From: Lachnospiraceae bacterium
GTDB taxonomy: Bacteria > Bacillota > Clostridia > Lachnospirales > Lachnospiraceae
Assembly: GCA_024684215.1 (NCBI GenBank)
Contig: JAIKXH010000106.1
Location: forward strand, 1-42,177
Length of the DNA stretch: 42,177 nucleotides
Direction: 5' to 3'
The position numbers were made by a program, and so were the translations under genes. Positions 8,099 through 15,843 of the stretch are shown here, piece by piece (the stretch's first letter is position 1; the number at the start of each line of letters is the position of its first letter). A model generated the notes under the pieces. That model saw only the letters and a program-made list of their open reading frames with translations, was not told the origin of the DNA and searched no databases.

Positions 8099-8184
8099 AT
8101 AATGAATCTAAATTATTATGTTTTAAATAAATAAGTTTAAAAGACAGTGTGCGTCAAAGGACGGCTATTTTCAAATAATAAAAG

Positions 8185-8880
8185 CTATACTTTGAATCTG
8201 TATCCAACGCCCCAAATGGTTTCGATATAATCGGGATTAGCGTTGTCTTTTTCAATCTTTTCACGAATCTTCTTGATGTGAACGGTAACAGTAGCTATAT
8301 CGCCGATGGATTCCATATCCCAGATTTTTCTAAAGAGCTCTTCCTTGGTAAACACGTGGTTGGGGTTTTCCGCAAGGAATGTGAGAAGGTCAAATTCTTT
8401 AGTTGTAAAAGGCTTTTCTTCGCCTTCGATAAATACCCTGCGAGCGGTTTTGTCGATGCGCAGGCCTCTGATTTCTATGATGTCATTCTGATTTTTCTGT
8501 TGTCCGGCACTGACAAGCCTGTCATATCTTGAAAGATGAGCTTTAACTCTCGCTACAAGCTCGCTGGGGCTAAAAGGCTTTGTCATATAGTCGTCGGCGC
8601 CAAGACCCAGACCTCTTATCTTGTCTATATCATCCTTTTTTGCGGAAACCATTATAATGGGGATATTTATTTCTTTTCTGATTTCTCTGCAAACCTCAAA
8701 ACCGTCCATCTCAGGAAGCATGAGATCTAAAACTATCAAATCATAGGGATTTTTCTTTGCGGCTTCAAGTCCCTTTAAGCCCGTGTTGCATACATCGACC
8801 TCGTAATCACTCATTTCGAGGTAATCTTTTTCAAGGTCTGCGATATCCGATTCGTCTTCAATAATTAAAATCTTACTCAT
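8185..8880 (-). CDS. OmpR/PhoB-family response regulator
   Basis: 231 residues. The receiver domain (1-~115) has the acidic pair E8/D9, phospho-acceptor D52 in 'LIVLDLMLPEMDG' and the conserved K101 in 'MTKPF'. The C-terminal winged-helix DNA-binding domain ends with the typical 'TIWGVGYRF'. An upstream TTG (8898) is in frame, but GGAG about 8 bases before the ATG at 8880 favours the shorter start. It lies downstream of its probable kinase on the same strand, separated by 108 bases that contain two adjacent palindromes and a TATACT -10-like box, so it may have its own autoregulated promoter. Targets unknown. Confidence 0.93.
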   Translation of the reverse strand: MSKILIIEDESDIADLEKDYLEMSDYEVDVCNTGLKGLEAAKKNPYDLIVLDLMLPEMDGFEVCREIRKEINIPIIMVSAKKDDIDKIRGLGLGADDYMTKPFSPSELVARVKAHLSRYDRLVSAGQQKNQNDIIEIRGLRIDKTARRVFIEGEEKPFTTKEFDLLTFLAENPNHVFTKEELFRKIWDMESIGDIATVTVHIKKIREKIEKDNANPDYIETIWGVGYRFKV

Positions 8881-8921
8881 ACGGTCATCTCCAATCAAAA
8901 ATCATAGTATAAACTAAGGTG

Positions 8922-8953
8922 CTTTTTGAAGTTCAAAAAGAGTTTTCAAACTC
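8922..8953. promoter_or_regulatory. two adjacent palindromes in the kinase-regulator gap
   Basis: CTTTTTGAA-G-TTCAAAAAG (8922-8940) is a perfect 9-bp palindrome, directly followed by GAGTTT-TC-AAACTC (8940-8953). On the minus strand they lie just upstream of a TATACT box about 40 bases before the regulator start. They could be an operator for autoregulation or mRNA hairpins that adjust kinase and regulator levels. Confidence 0.5.
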
Positions 8954-8988
8954 AATATACGAAATAGTTTTATTCAGGTAAATCTGCT

Positions 8989-10089
8989 TTATTCAAGCTC
9001 TATATATTTTCTGAGAACAAAGTGCATACAGGTGCTCTCGCCCTCTTTGCTGGTGGCCCAAATATAGCCGCCGTGATCTTCAATAATCTTTTTAACAATG
9101 GACAAGCCGATTCCGCTGCCGCCCTGGGCTGAGTTCCTGGAAGAATCGGTTCTGTAAAATCTTTCAAAAATCTTTGGAAGATCTTGCTGCGCAATTCCTC
9201 TGCCGTTATCTTCAATCTCAATCATAACGGAATCGTTTTCATCAAGCAGACGAATATCAATTTTCGCTTTTGGTTTGTCGATGTATTTTATCGAGTTGCT
9301 GATGATGTTGTTGATTACTTTTTTGAGCTGCTCCGGATCGGCAATTACCAGGGTATCCGAGGAAACCATATTTGTGTAAGTGTACTCGATACCGCGCTCC
9401 TCTAAGTCAAGACCGATCTCTTCGATACAATCGTTGAAATAATCCGCAATATTTATCCGCAAAAACTTGTACGGGATGCGATCGTTACATGCGTTGGAGT
9501 AAGTGGTAAGCTCATTGATAAGTCTGTCCATATCAACCGCTTTGTTGTAAATCGTGCGGACGTATTTCGTGGTCTTTTCCGGGGTTGTACATATTCCGTC
9601 AAGTATTCCCTCGGCATAACCCTTGATAGCGGTGATGGGAGTCTTTAAATCGTGAGAGATGTTGCTGACAAGCTCCCTGTTTTTCTCCTCCTGACGAGAG
9701 CGCTCCTCGCAAGTCTCCTTAAGACGCATACGCATATCCTCGTAGTTACGGTAGAGATCTCCGAATTCATTTTCGGCGTTGGTTTCAAGGACATAGGTGT
9801 AGTCACCCTCGCGAATTTTATTCATGGCCTCGTTTAACTTACTGACGGGTTCATAGATACCTCTCCTGATCCAGGTGGATACCAGCAATCCGCTGATAAC
9901 AAGGATTACAATACAGGCAATGAGCAAATCTATAAGCCAGTGCATGGTAAGCTTATCGAAGGTGAATTTCATCTCGGGAGTGATACCGCCCAAAAATCTA
10001 CCGATGCCCAGGAATGCAAGGATCATAAGCAATAACGGGACAACAATCGATACTATACATGCAATTATTATCTTAGTTTTTATTTTCAT
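8989..10089 (-). CDS. membrane sensor histidine kinase
   Basis: 366 residues. TM1 (~6-28) and TM2 (~51-73) are separated by only about 22 residues, so there is almost no external sensor domain. A HAMP domain follows (~74-125). The HisKA domain carries 'SNISHDLKTPITAIKG' with phospho-acceptor H146. The HATPase_c part has the N box 'NNIISNSIKYI', G1 'EDNGRGI' and G2 'GGSGIGLSIV'. The short loop is the pattern of intramembrane-sensing kinases, which often sense envelope or membrane stress (family knowledge). It is transcribed before the response regulator, the reverse of the commonest order. No clear SD precedes the ATG. Confidence 0.92.
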   Translation of the reverse strand: MKIKTKIIIACIVSIVVPLLLMILAFLGIGRFLGGITPEMKFTFDKLTMHWLIDLLIACIVILVISGLLVSTWIRRGIYEPVSKLNEAMNKIREGDYTYVLETNAENEFGDLYRNYEDMRMRLKETCEERSRQEEKNRELVSNISHDLKTPITAIKGYAEGILDGICTTPEKTTKYVRTIYNKAVDMDRLINELTTYSNACNDRIPYKFLRINIADYFNDCIEEIGLDLEERGIEYTYTNMVSSDTLVIADPEQLKKVINNIISNSIKYIDKPKAKIDIRLLDENDSVMIEIEDNGRGIAQQDLPKIFERFYRTDSSRNSAQGGSGIGLSIVKKIIEDHGGYIWATSKEGESTCMHFVLRKYIELE

Positions 10090-10134
10090 ATAGTTGAGTA
10101 TATCACAAGGAGCTAAAAATCGAAGAAAATAAGT

Positions 10135-10149
10135 CTAAAATAATTATAA
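10135..10149. promoter_or_regulatory. possible PerR box upstream of rubrerythrin
   Basis: CTAAAATAATTATAA matches the PerR consensus TTATAATNATTATAA at 12 of 14 fixed positions. It lies about 50 bases upstream of the predicted -35 of the rubrerythrin gene and 45 bases upstream of the divergent kinase start. PerR controls reverse rubrerythrins in some clostridia. The AT-rich background makes a chance match plausible. Confidence 0.35.
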
Positions 10150-10198
10150 AAATTTGAATTTTCTGAACAATTATTAGAAATACCTAACAAAGATTAGT

Positions 10199-10226
10199 TT
10201 GACGGCTAGTATTCGGATAATATAAA
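10199..10226 (+). promoter_or_regulatory. sigma-A-type promoter of rubrerythrin gene
   Basis: TTGACG (10199-10204), a 16-base spacer and TATAAA (10221-10226). The leader to the ATG is about 58 bases and carries CGGAGGA as SD. Confidence 0.6.
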
Positions 10227-10290
10227 GTGAAATCAGAAATTGATTCAAATTTAATTTAGCATTGAAAAACAAATAAACGGAGGAAAAGCT

Positions 10291-10875
10291 ATGAAATACG
10301 TATGTCCTGTTTGCGGTTATGTACATGAGGGAGATCAGCCCCCTGCTGAGTGCCCTATCTGCCATGTTAGCGGCGATAAGTTTAAGGTTGTGGAAGGTGA
10401 GATTGCACTTGCGGCGGAGCATGAGTTCGGCTTATATGCAAAAACCGTAAAGAACAATCCTGAAATCAGCGAAGAAGATAAGAAGTACATCTTCGAGCAG
10501 CTTAAGTCAAATTTTGACGGTGAGTGCTCTGAGGTCGGTATGTATCTTTGCATGGCTCGCGTAGCTCACAGAGAGGGATATCCCGAGATCGGACTTTATT
10601 GGGAAAAGGCTGCTTATGAGGAAGCAGAGCATGCAGCAAAGTTTGCAGAGATGCTTGGCTCAGAACTTGAGCCCAAGATGACCGATTCTACCAAGAAAAA
10701 CCTTGCATGGAGAGTAGACTGCGAGTATGGCGCTACTGCAGGAAAGGTTGACCTTGCAAAGTGCGCAAAGAAAAACAATCTCGATGCTATTCACGATACC
10801 GTTCATGAGATGGCTCGTGACGAAGCCAGACACGGCAAGGCCCTCGAGGGACTTCTCAAGAGATATTTTGAATAA
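10291..10875 (+). CDS. reverse rubrerythrin (rubredoxin domain first)
   Basis: 194 residues. The rubredoxin-like FeS4 site is N-terminal: 'CPVCGY' at residues 5-10 and 'CPIC' about 18 residues later. A ferritin-like diiron four-helix domain follows, with Glu and His ligands in 'GECSEVGMYL', 'YEEAEHA' and 'DEARHGK'. Classical rubrerythrin has the rubredoxin domain at the C-terminus; this inverted order is that of clostridial revRbr, which reduces H2O2 (and in some cases O2) with NAD(P)H through electron carriers. It is therefore an oxidative-stress enzyme of an anaerobe. The gene is monocistronic: own promoter, possible PerR box, strong terminator directly after. Confidence 0.94.
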   Translation: MKYVCPVCGYVHEGDQPPAECPICHVSGDKFKVVEGEIALAAEHEFGLYAKTVKNNPEISEEDKKYIFEQLKSNFDGECSEVGMYLCMARVAHREGYPEIGLYWEKAAYEEAEHAAKFAEMLGSELEPKMTDSTKKNLAWRVDCEYGATAGKVDLAKCAKKNNLDAIHDTVHEMARDEARHGKALEGLLKRYFE

Positions 10876-10899
10876 TTTTATCAATTAACGCATATTTAT

Positions 10900-10938
10900 A
10901 AAAAAGGATTATAGGATTAGCCTATAATCCTTTTTTTT
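10900..10938 (+). terminator. Rho-independent terminator after rubrerythrin
   Basis: A perfect 16-bp stem (AAAAAAGGATTATAGG / CCTATAATCCTTTTTT, 5-base loop) runs into eight T's. It starts about 25 bases after the stop codon. Confidence 0.95.
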
Positions 10939-10939
10939 G

Positions 10940-10968
10940 TTGTATATACGTGCAAAAAGACTTATAAT
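10940..10968 (+). promoter_or_regulatory. sigma-A-type promoter of SCP2/Lys-Ala-tail gene
   Basis: TTGTAT (10940-10945), a 17-base spacer and a consensus TATAAT (10963-10968). It directly follows the rubrerythrin terminator, about 68 bases before the ATG. Confidence 0.72.
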
Positions 10969-11035
10969 AGCTGTAGTTTGTTTTTTGTTTTGTTCTTAAA
11001 TTATGTTTTTAAAAGATGTTTTTAAGGAGGAAGAA

Positions 11036-11923
11036 ATGACTTACGAGAAAATTGTTGAAAAGGTGCAGAAGGCATTCGCAAAGTCCGAGGGATGGGAAAT
11101 CGGTGGTCACAAGGCTATCCAGATAAACGTTCGCGGCGAGGGCGAGGGAGCGTTTTATATCGAGGTATCGGAGGGCAAGTTCAATGTACAGCCCTATGAG
11201 TACTATGATAACGATGCTCAGGTTACAATCAGTTCAAAGGTTTTAGCTGAGATTCTCGATGGAAAGACTGAGCCTGCTGATGCATATGGAGCACAGAAAT
11301 ATTCAATCGTCGGAGATGCCGAGGTAGCTAACAAAATCCTTGCTCTTCGCACTGTCAGCGAAGTAAAGAAGGCTGTTAAGAAGGCTTCCGATGAGACCAA
11401 AAAGGCAGCTAAAAAGGCTACATCCGAGACCAAGAAAGTAGCAAAGAAAGCTACCGCAGAAACCAAGAAGGTGGCAAAGAAGGCTACCGCAGAAACCAAG
11501 AAGACTGCAAAGAAGGCTGCAACTGAGACCAAGAAAGCAGCAACAAAGGCGTCTGAAGAGACTAAAAAGGCAGCAAAGAAAGCTACAGAAGAGACCAAAA
11601 AAGCAGCAAAGGTTGTAGCAAAGAAGGCTACTGAGGAGACCAAGAAGGCAGCAACCAAAGCTGCTGAGGAGACCAAGAAAGCAGCAAAGGAAGTAGCAAA
11701 GAAGGCTACTGAGGAGACCAAAAAGGCAGCAACCAAAGCTGCTGAGGGAACCAAAAAGGCAGCAAAGACTGCAGTTAAGGCAGCAAAGGAAGGTGTTAAG
11801 GCAGCTACCGCTGTTGTAAAGGAAGAAAAGGCAGCAGTTAAGAGTACAGCCGCACCTGCAGCAACCGTAAAGCCCGCTTTCAAGAGACCCGTAGCTATTA
11901 AGCCTGCAGATGATAAGAAATAA
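11036..11923 (+). CDS. SCP2 sterol-binding-like domain with long Lys/Ala repeat tail
   Basis: The first ~105 of 295 residues look like an SCP2 lipid-binding domain: 'GEGAFYIEVSEGKFNV', 'DAQVTISSKVLAEILDGK' and a 'YSIVGDAEVANKIL' ending. From ~residue 118 the protein becomes a ~150-residue run of 11-residue units of the type ETKKAAKKATA, then a Lys/Ala/Val tail ending in Pro-rich 'FKRPVAIKP'. Such 11-mer repeats form long amphipathic helices, as in apolipoprotein, LEA, phasin or H1-like proteins; lipid or nucleic-acid binding is plausible, none is proven. An upstream in-frame start exists at 11003, but AAGGAGG at 11024-11030 fixes ATG 11036. It lies 39 bases before luxS and may be co-transcribed. 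Confidence 0.85.
   Translation: MTYEKIVEKVQKAFAKSEGWEIGGHKAIQINVRGEGEGAFYIEVSEGKFNVQPYEYYDNDAQVTISSKVLAEILDGKTEPADAYGAQKYSIVGDAEVANKILALRTVSEVKKAVKKASDETKKAAKKATSETKKVAKKATAETKKVAKKATAETKKTAKKAATETKKAATKASEETKKAAKKATEETKKAAKVVAKKATEETKKAATKAAEETKKAAKEVAKKATEETKKAATKAAEGTKKAAKTAVKAAKEGVKAATAVVKEEKAAVKSTAAPAATVKPAFKRPVAIKPADDKK
11624..11754 (+). repeat. near-identical 53-bp in-frame repeat, 78-bp period
   Basis: The segment at 11624-11676 recurs at 11702-11754 with only a few changes, one of which turns GAG into GGA near the end. The 78-bp period equals 26 codons, so the Lys/Ala tail can grow or shrink in frame by slippage or recombination. Confidence 0.8.
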
Positions 11924-11962
11924 ATTTGCGTTCTAGATTTGAATTTAAAGGAATAAATACTG

Positions 11963-12442
11963 ATGGAAAAGATAGCAAGTTTTACAATCGATCACATCAA
12001 ATTACAGCCCGGCGTATATGTATCCAGAAAGGATCATGTCGGAGCGGAGGTTATAACAACCTTTGATTTAAGAATGACCAGCCCCAATGAGGAGCCTGTT
12101 ATGAACACTGCTGAGGTTCATACCATGGAACATCTCGGAGCCACATTCCTTAGAAATCATCCTGTCTACAAAGACAAGACTGTTTACTTTGGCCCCATGG
12201 GTTGCAGGACCGGATTTTATCTTCTCCTGGCAGGGGATTACGAGTCAAAGGATATTATCCCTCTTATGATTGAGATGTACGAATTTATGAGAGATTTCAA
12301 GGGCGATGTTCCCGGAGCTTCTCCTAAAGATTGCGGAAACTATCTTGATATGAATTTGGGAATGGCAAATTTCCTTGCAAAGAGGTATTTGGATAATGTT
12401 CTCTACGGAATAGGCGAGGACAGACTTATCTATCCCGAATAA
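11963..12442 (+). CDS. luxS: S-ribosylhomocysteine lyase LuxS
   Basis: 159 residues, normal LuxS length. The metal ligands are H53 and H57 in 'HTMEH' and C124 in 'DCGNYLD'; 'FGPMGCRTGFYL' carries the catalytic Cys region. It cleaves S-ribosylhomocysteine to homocysteine and DPD, the AI-2 precursor, in the cytoplasm. The next gene is the SAH/MTA nucleosidase that makes its substrate, so the two complete the activated methyl cycle. AAAGGA lies about 10 bases before the ATG. The 13-base string GATTTGAATTTAA upstream (11936-11948) occurs again before mtnN. Confidence 0.97.
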   Translation: MEKIASFTIDHIKLQPGVYVSRKDHVGAEVITTFDLRMTSPNEEPVMNTAEVHTMEHLGATFLRNHPVYKDKTVYFGPMGCRTGFYLLLAGDYESKDIIPLMIEMYEFMRDFKGDVPGASPKDCGNYLDMNLGMANFLAKRYLDNVLYGIGEDRLIYPE

Positions 12443-12496
12443 GATTTATTCTTAATCAAATTATTAACGTGAGAATTAACGATTTGAATTTAAGGC

Positions 12497-12526
12497 CACC
12501 GGCTTTGTTTGGGCCGGTGGACTTTT
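12497..12526 (+). terminator. terminator-like hairpin between luxS and mtnN
   Basis: An 8-bp GC-rich stem CCACCGGC (12497-12504) / GCCGGTGG (12513-12520) is followed by ACTTTTTG. It ends about 25 bases before the mtnN start, leaving little room for a separate promoter after it, so mtnN may depend on read-through or on a promoter upstream of the hairpin. Confidence 0.8.
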
Positions 12527-12551
12527 TGTTTAAACAGCGAGAGGAAAAAAT

Positions 12552-13250
12552 ATGAGTAAAATCGGAATTATCGGAGCTATGGAGCTCGAGGTTGAAACCT
12601 TGAAAAGCAAAATGGTTTTGTCCCGTAAGGTGACAAAAGCAAACATGGAATTTAATGAGGGAACACTTGGCGGAGCTGATGTAGTTGTTGTCAGAAGTGG
12701 TGTGGGAAAGGTAAACGCAGCTCTTTGTGTGCAGATCCTTTCTGATGTTTTCGAAGTAACTCATATTATAAATACAGGAGTTGCGGGTTCATTGAACGCA
12801 AAGCTTGATATCGGAGATATCCTTATATCAAAGATTGCGCTCCATCATGATGTTGATGCAACCAATTTCGGATATCCGCTCGGAGAGGTACCGCAGCTTG
12901 GGATCAAAGAATTTCCTGCCGATGAAAAGATGATAGCTCTTGCAGAGAAGACCTGCAAAGAGGTTTTGCCGGAGCTTCATACTCTGGTGGGTCGTGTAGT
13001 CAGCGGAGATCAGTTTATCGCAGACAAAACAGTAAAAGAAAACCTTATCAAAAACTTTAGCGGTGATTGTTGTGAGATGGAAGGGGCATCCATAGCACAC
13101 GGAGCATATTTAAACGGTATTCCTTTTGTGATACTCAGAGCTATATCGGATAAGGCAGATGATTCCGCACAGATGGATTATCCTACCTTTGAAAAACACG
13201 CCGCAGAGCACTGTGCAAAGCTTGTAGAAGCATTAGTTCCGATGATATAA
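12552..13250 (+). CDS. mtnN: 5'-methylthioadenosine/S-adenosylhomocysteine nucleosidase
   Basis: 232 residues, the usual size. It opens with 'IGIIGAMELEVE', the N-terminal strand and catalytic-Glu region of MTA/SAH nucleosidases. 'NTGVAGSL' forms the phosphorylase-fold glycine turn, 'CEMEGASIAH' is the purine/ribose-binding segment, and 'LRAISDKAD' carries the catalytic Asp. It splits adenine from SAH, MTA and 5'-deoxyadenosine; the SRH product feeds LuxS, encoded just upstream. The 5'-deoxyadenosine activity also suits an anaerobe rich in radical SAM enzymes. GAGAGG precedes the ATG. The following OmpA-lipoprotein gene starts 18 bases downstream. Confidence 0.96.
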   Translation: MSKIGIIGAMELEVETLKSKMVLSRKVTKANMEFNEGTLGGADVVVVRSGVGKVNAALCVQILSDVFEVTHIINTGVAGSLNAKLDIGDILISKIALHHDVDATNFGYPLGEVPQLGIKEFPADEKMIALAEKTCKEVLPELHTLVGRVVSGDQFIADKTVKENLIKNFSGDCCEMEGASIAHGAYLNGIPFVILRAISDKADDSAQMDYPTFEKHAAEHCAKLVEALVPMI

Positions 13251-13268
13251 AAAGCAGAGGTGTAACCA

Positions 13269-15002
13269 ATGGGGATTAACAAAAAATTAAGCGCAGTAAC
13301 TTCGGGGATGCTTGCTATTATACTTTCTGCGTCAGCATCTATAAGTCTAGGGGGATGTGGCTCCGATTCGGGTAATACCGGGAATACTGCAACAGCACCT
13401 ACAGTGCAGCAGACAGAGTCAGAGACCGAAAATACAACAGAGACCGAAGGCACAGACTTATCAGACAGTGATACTTTTTTTCCATACGGAGAAGCGTTTT
13501 ATGACGGAAGGTTCGTGCTTGGCGAACTCGCCCAGCCCGAGCAAAGGGAAAATCCTGCAAAGATATATGAAAATATAACCTACACACCTCAGATGTTTTA
13601 CGGTGATTATAGATTAAATCATCCAAATGACGGGGTTCAGACCTCTTATGCGTCAAGAAATTTCTTAAACACCTGTGAGTGGACTCAGGGAGATAAAATA
13701 AGCACCGGGCTTTCGGGCAAGATCGTCTCTGCCATCCCGTACAGAATTGTAGCCGGAAATGCCGAGCTTGATATACCGCTTATTACCGATACAAACTATA
13801 ATTGGTGCCAGGTATATTATGCTGTAAACGGAGACGAGAGAGACGGAGCATATATCGATGCGGCATTTACTGTAGAGGGAAATACCATTACATTTACTCC
13901 CGTTTCGGAGTGGAGCTTCGATGAGGCCACAGCGGCTCTCGATTACAAATTTGAGGATAAAAGCATTTCTTATACATTTTCATTCCTCGGACCCAAGCTG
14001 ACCCTTTCTACCGGGGAATCCTCCTATACACTTATAGAGAGAGATTTTACCAGCTGGAGAAGTTATGTTGAAGAGGAAAGTCTGTCGGTAAGCGCAAGCC
14101 TTTCGGAAAATTCCAGAACGGTAGATGATATTGTGGGAATAGATATGTGTGTTTCCATGGACTCTAATGGAAATTTAAATCCCAAGAAATCATCATTCAC
14201 TTTAAAGATTAATGAAAACGGTACAGAGAAAAATTACAATGGCGTAGCAAAGTGGGACGAGGACGGACTTTTTACATTCTCGTATGTCGGCCCTTCCGGG
14301 GAGACTAAATCTCACCAGATGGTAATGTTTTATTGCGGCTTTGACGGTGTGATTTTATCTGACGGAAAAAAGAATTATTATTATCTCAGCACATTCCTCT
14401 CCGAAGCCAGTGTAGGGCATTATACAATAGAGGACCTTGGCGCCAATGTTTCTGAAGAGGACGCAGCTGTGATTGAAAATCTTACCGATGAGGAAATAGA
14501 GGAAATCATAGAAACAAGGGACAATCTGCTTGAAGATTTTGAAAAGGCGTTCACCGAAAACGGAATAGCTGCAAAGATTCAGGAAGAGACCGGCGAAATC
14601 ATACTTGATTCGTCTATATTGTTTGCTACCGGAGACTATACTTTATCCGATGACGGTAAAAATGCACTCAATGCGTTTATTACTGCTTTTTCCGGTGTAA
14701 TAGACAATGAAAAATATAAAGGATTTATATCCAAGGTAGAGGTAGGGGGACATACGGATACGGACGGTGCGTATGACTATAATCTTGATCTTTCCCAGAA
14801 AAGAGCGGATAGTGTAAAAGATTATTGCTTAACGGAAGCGCCTTTGACTGAAGAGATTAAAAATGAGCTCTCGACTCTGTTGGTACCCGTCGGTTATGCC
14901 TACGATAAACCCATATACAAAGAAAATGGAGACATCGATATGGATGCCTCCAGAAGAGTTGAATTTGTTTTCTATATAAATTTAGCTGCTATAAACAATT
15001 AA
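13269..15002 (+). CDS. OmpA-domain lipoprotein with large unknown N-terminal region
   Basis: 577 residues. A lipoprotein signal ends at lipobox 'LGGC' (Cys30), followed by a Ser/Thr/Glu-rich linker. Residues ~75-430 are mostly beta-type sequence with no family I recognise. The last ~130 residues match the OmpA/MotB peptidoglycan-binding fold: 'ILFATGDYTLSDDGK', 'GHTDTDG' and 'NLDLSQKRADSVK' give the diaminopimelate-binding Asp and Arg. In a Gram-positive cell it would be tethered to the membrane by lipid and to the wall by the OmpA domain. It follows mtnN by 18 bases, but a functional link is unlikely to be read from that alone. AGAGGT lies ahead of the ATG. Confidence 0.86.
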   Translation: MGINKKLSAVTSGMLAIILSASASISLGGCGSDSGNTGNTATAPTVQQTESETENTTETEGTDLSDSDTFFPYGEAFYDGRFVLGELAQPEQRENPAKIYENITYTPQMFYGDYRLNHPNDGVQTSYASRNFLNTCEWTQGDKISTGLSGKIVSAIPYRIVAGNAELDIPLITDTNYNWCQVYYAVNGDERDGAYIDAAFTVEGNTITFTPVSEWSFDEATAALDYKFEDKSISYTFSFLGPKLTLSTGESSYTLIERDFTSWRSYVEEESLSVSASLSENSRTVDDIVGIDMCVSMDSNGNLNPKKSSFTLKINENGTEKNYNGVAKWDEDGLFTFSYVGPSGETKSHQMVMFYCGFDGVILSDGKKNYYYLSTFLSEASVGHYTIEDLGANVSEEDAAVIENLTDEEIEEIIETRDNLLEDFEKAFTENGIAAKIQEETGEIILDSSILFATGDYTLSDDGKNALNAFITAFSGVIDNEKYKGFISKVEVGGHTDTDGAYDYNLDLSQKRADSVKDYCLTEAPLTEEIKNELSTLLVPVGYAYDKPIYKENGDIDMDASRRVEFVFYINLAAINN

Positions 15003-15009
15003 TATAGAG

Positions 15010-15038
15010 CCCGGTAAAGCAGTAACTGCTTTACTGGG
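15010..15038. terminator. hairpin between convergent genes
   Basis: A 13-bp stem (15010-15022 with 15026-15038, one G-T pair, 3-base loop) lies between the OmpA-lipoprotein gene and the convergent coiled-coil gene; it overlaps the last bases of the latter. T-runs are poor on both sides. Confidence 0.55.
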
Positions 15039-15777
15039 TGATACTTACGTTGAAGCCTTCGACAGTACCGAATCTTTCAAGGTTCGGATCCATATTCTGG
15101 CGCATTTGCTCACCGATGAGTTCATTCATGTTGTTTTCGAAATTCTTTAAGGATTCCGTTTCTTCACGAATTGATTTGTTTCTTTCATCGGCAGCAAGAG
15201 CCTTCTGCCTGCTGTCCTCGGCTTCTTCTGCTTTTTTATTATCATCATCGGAAGATACAGCAGTATTTCTGGTCTCGGTTTTTGGCGCTACAGCTTTCTC
15301 GTAAGCTTCCTTTTTGGCAGAGTCATCAGAAATCTGTTCTTTCAATTCTTCACGTTTTTCCACTTCTCTGTCGTAATCGTCTCTTGAAATTTTGCCTTCT
15401 CTGTAGAGAATATCAAGCTGATCTTCGGTATAACTCTTTAAATCAGTGATTTCTCTTTCTTCTTTTTTCTGTAAAACAATTCCGTCATTTAATGCCTCGA
15501 TGGACTTTTCACTGGCACGAACGGTATCTCCGTCCTTTGACTCGGAAATAACTTTTCCCTTTGTTTCGTCAAGAGTAGCTGCTTTAAGCTGTTCATCTAT
15601 ACGAGCTTTGCGCTCTTCATTTTTCTTGACAAGCGCATCTTCACTGGCTTCTTTAACCTGCCTGACTCTCTCAGCGGAAGCATCATCAGCTCTGCCGGAT
15701 CTGACAGAATTTGTTTTGACGGAATTGTTAACAGGTTCTTCTCTAATGACCATCTTGGTCTGTATATCCATTGCCAT
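15031..15777 (-). CDS. hypothetical charged coiled-coil protein
   Basis: 248 residues; no signal peptide or membrane helix, and no family recognised with certainty. It is extremely rich in Glu, Lys, Asp and Arg, and almost all of it from ~residue 30 on is predicted helix or coiled coil. A SHOCT-like segment 'LDILYREGKISRDDYDREVE' lies at about residues 118-137. The C-terminal ~40 residues ('ENNMNELIGEQMRQNMDP', then 'FGTVEGFNVSITQ') look like a separate conserved tail. The start is well defined by AGGAGGT 7 bases before the ATG, and a strong promoter of its own lies at 15844-15873. A role in cell structure or an appendage is possible, but nothing in the sequence decides it. Confidence 0.72.
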   Translation of the reverse strand: MAMDIQTKMVIREEPVNNSVKTNSVRSGRADDASAERVRQVKEASEDALVKKNEERKARIDEQLKAATLDETKGKVISESKDGDTVRASEKSIEALNDGIVLQKKEEREITDLKSYTEDQLDILYREGKISRDDYDREVEKREELKEQISDDSAKKEAYEKAVAPKTETRNTAVSSDDDNKKAEEAEDSRQKALAADERNKSIREETESLKNFENNMNELIGEQMRQNMDPNLERFGTVEGFNVSITQ

Positions 15778-15843
15778 TTTGATACCTCCTGTAGTTTTTT
15801 AGAAATTGGGCAAAGTGCCGAAATTACATATCTTTACAACTAC

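Noticed and set aside
11624-11754. CRISPR-like array
   Set aside because: The repeats are in-frame coding repeats with no distinct spacers, and no cas gene is present.
11218-11883. Long minus-strand open frame (221 residues, Ala/Phe/Val-rich) across the SCP2/Lys-Ala gene
   Set aside because: It is the mirror of the AAG/GCA-rich repeats on the plus strand, has no SD, and the plus-strand gene has clear signals.
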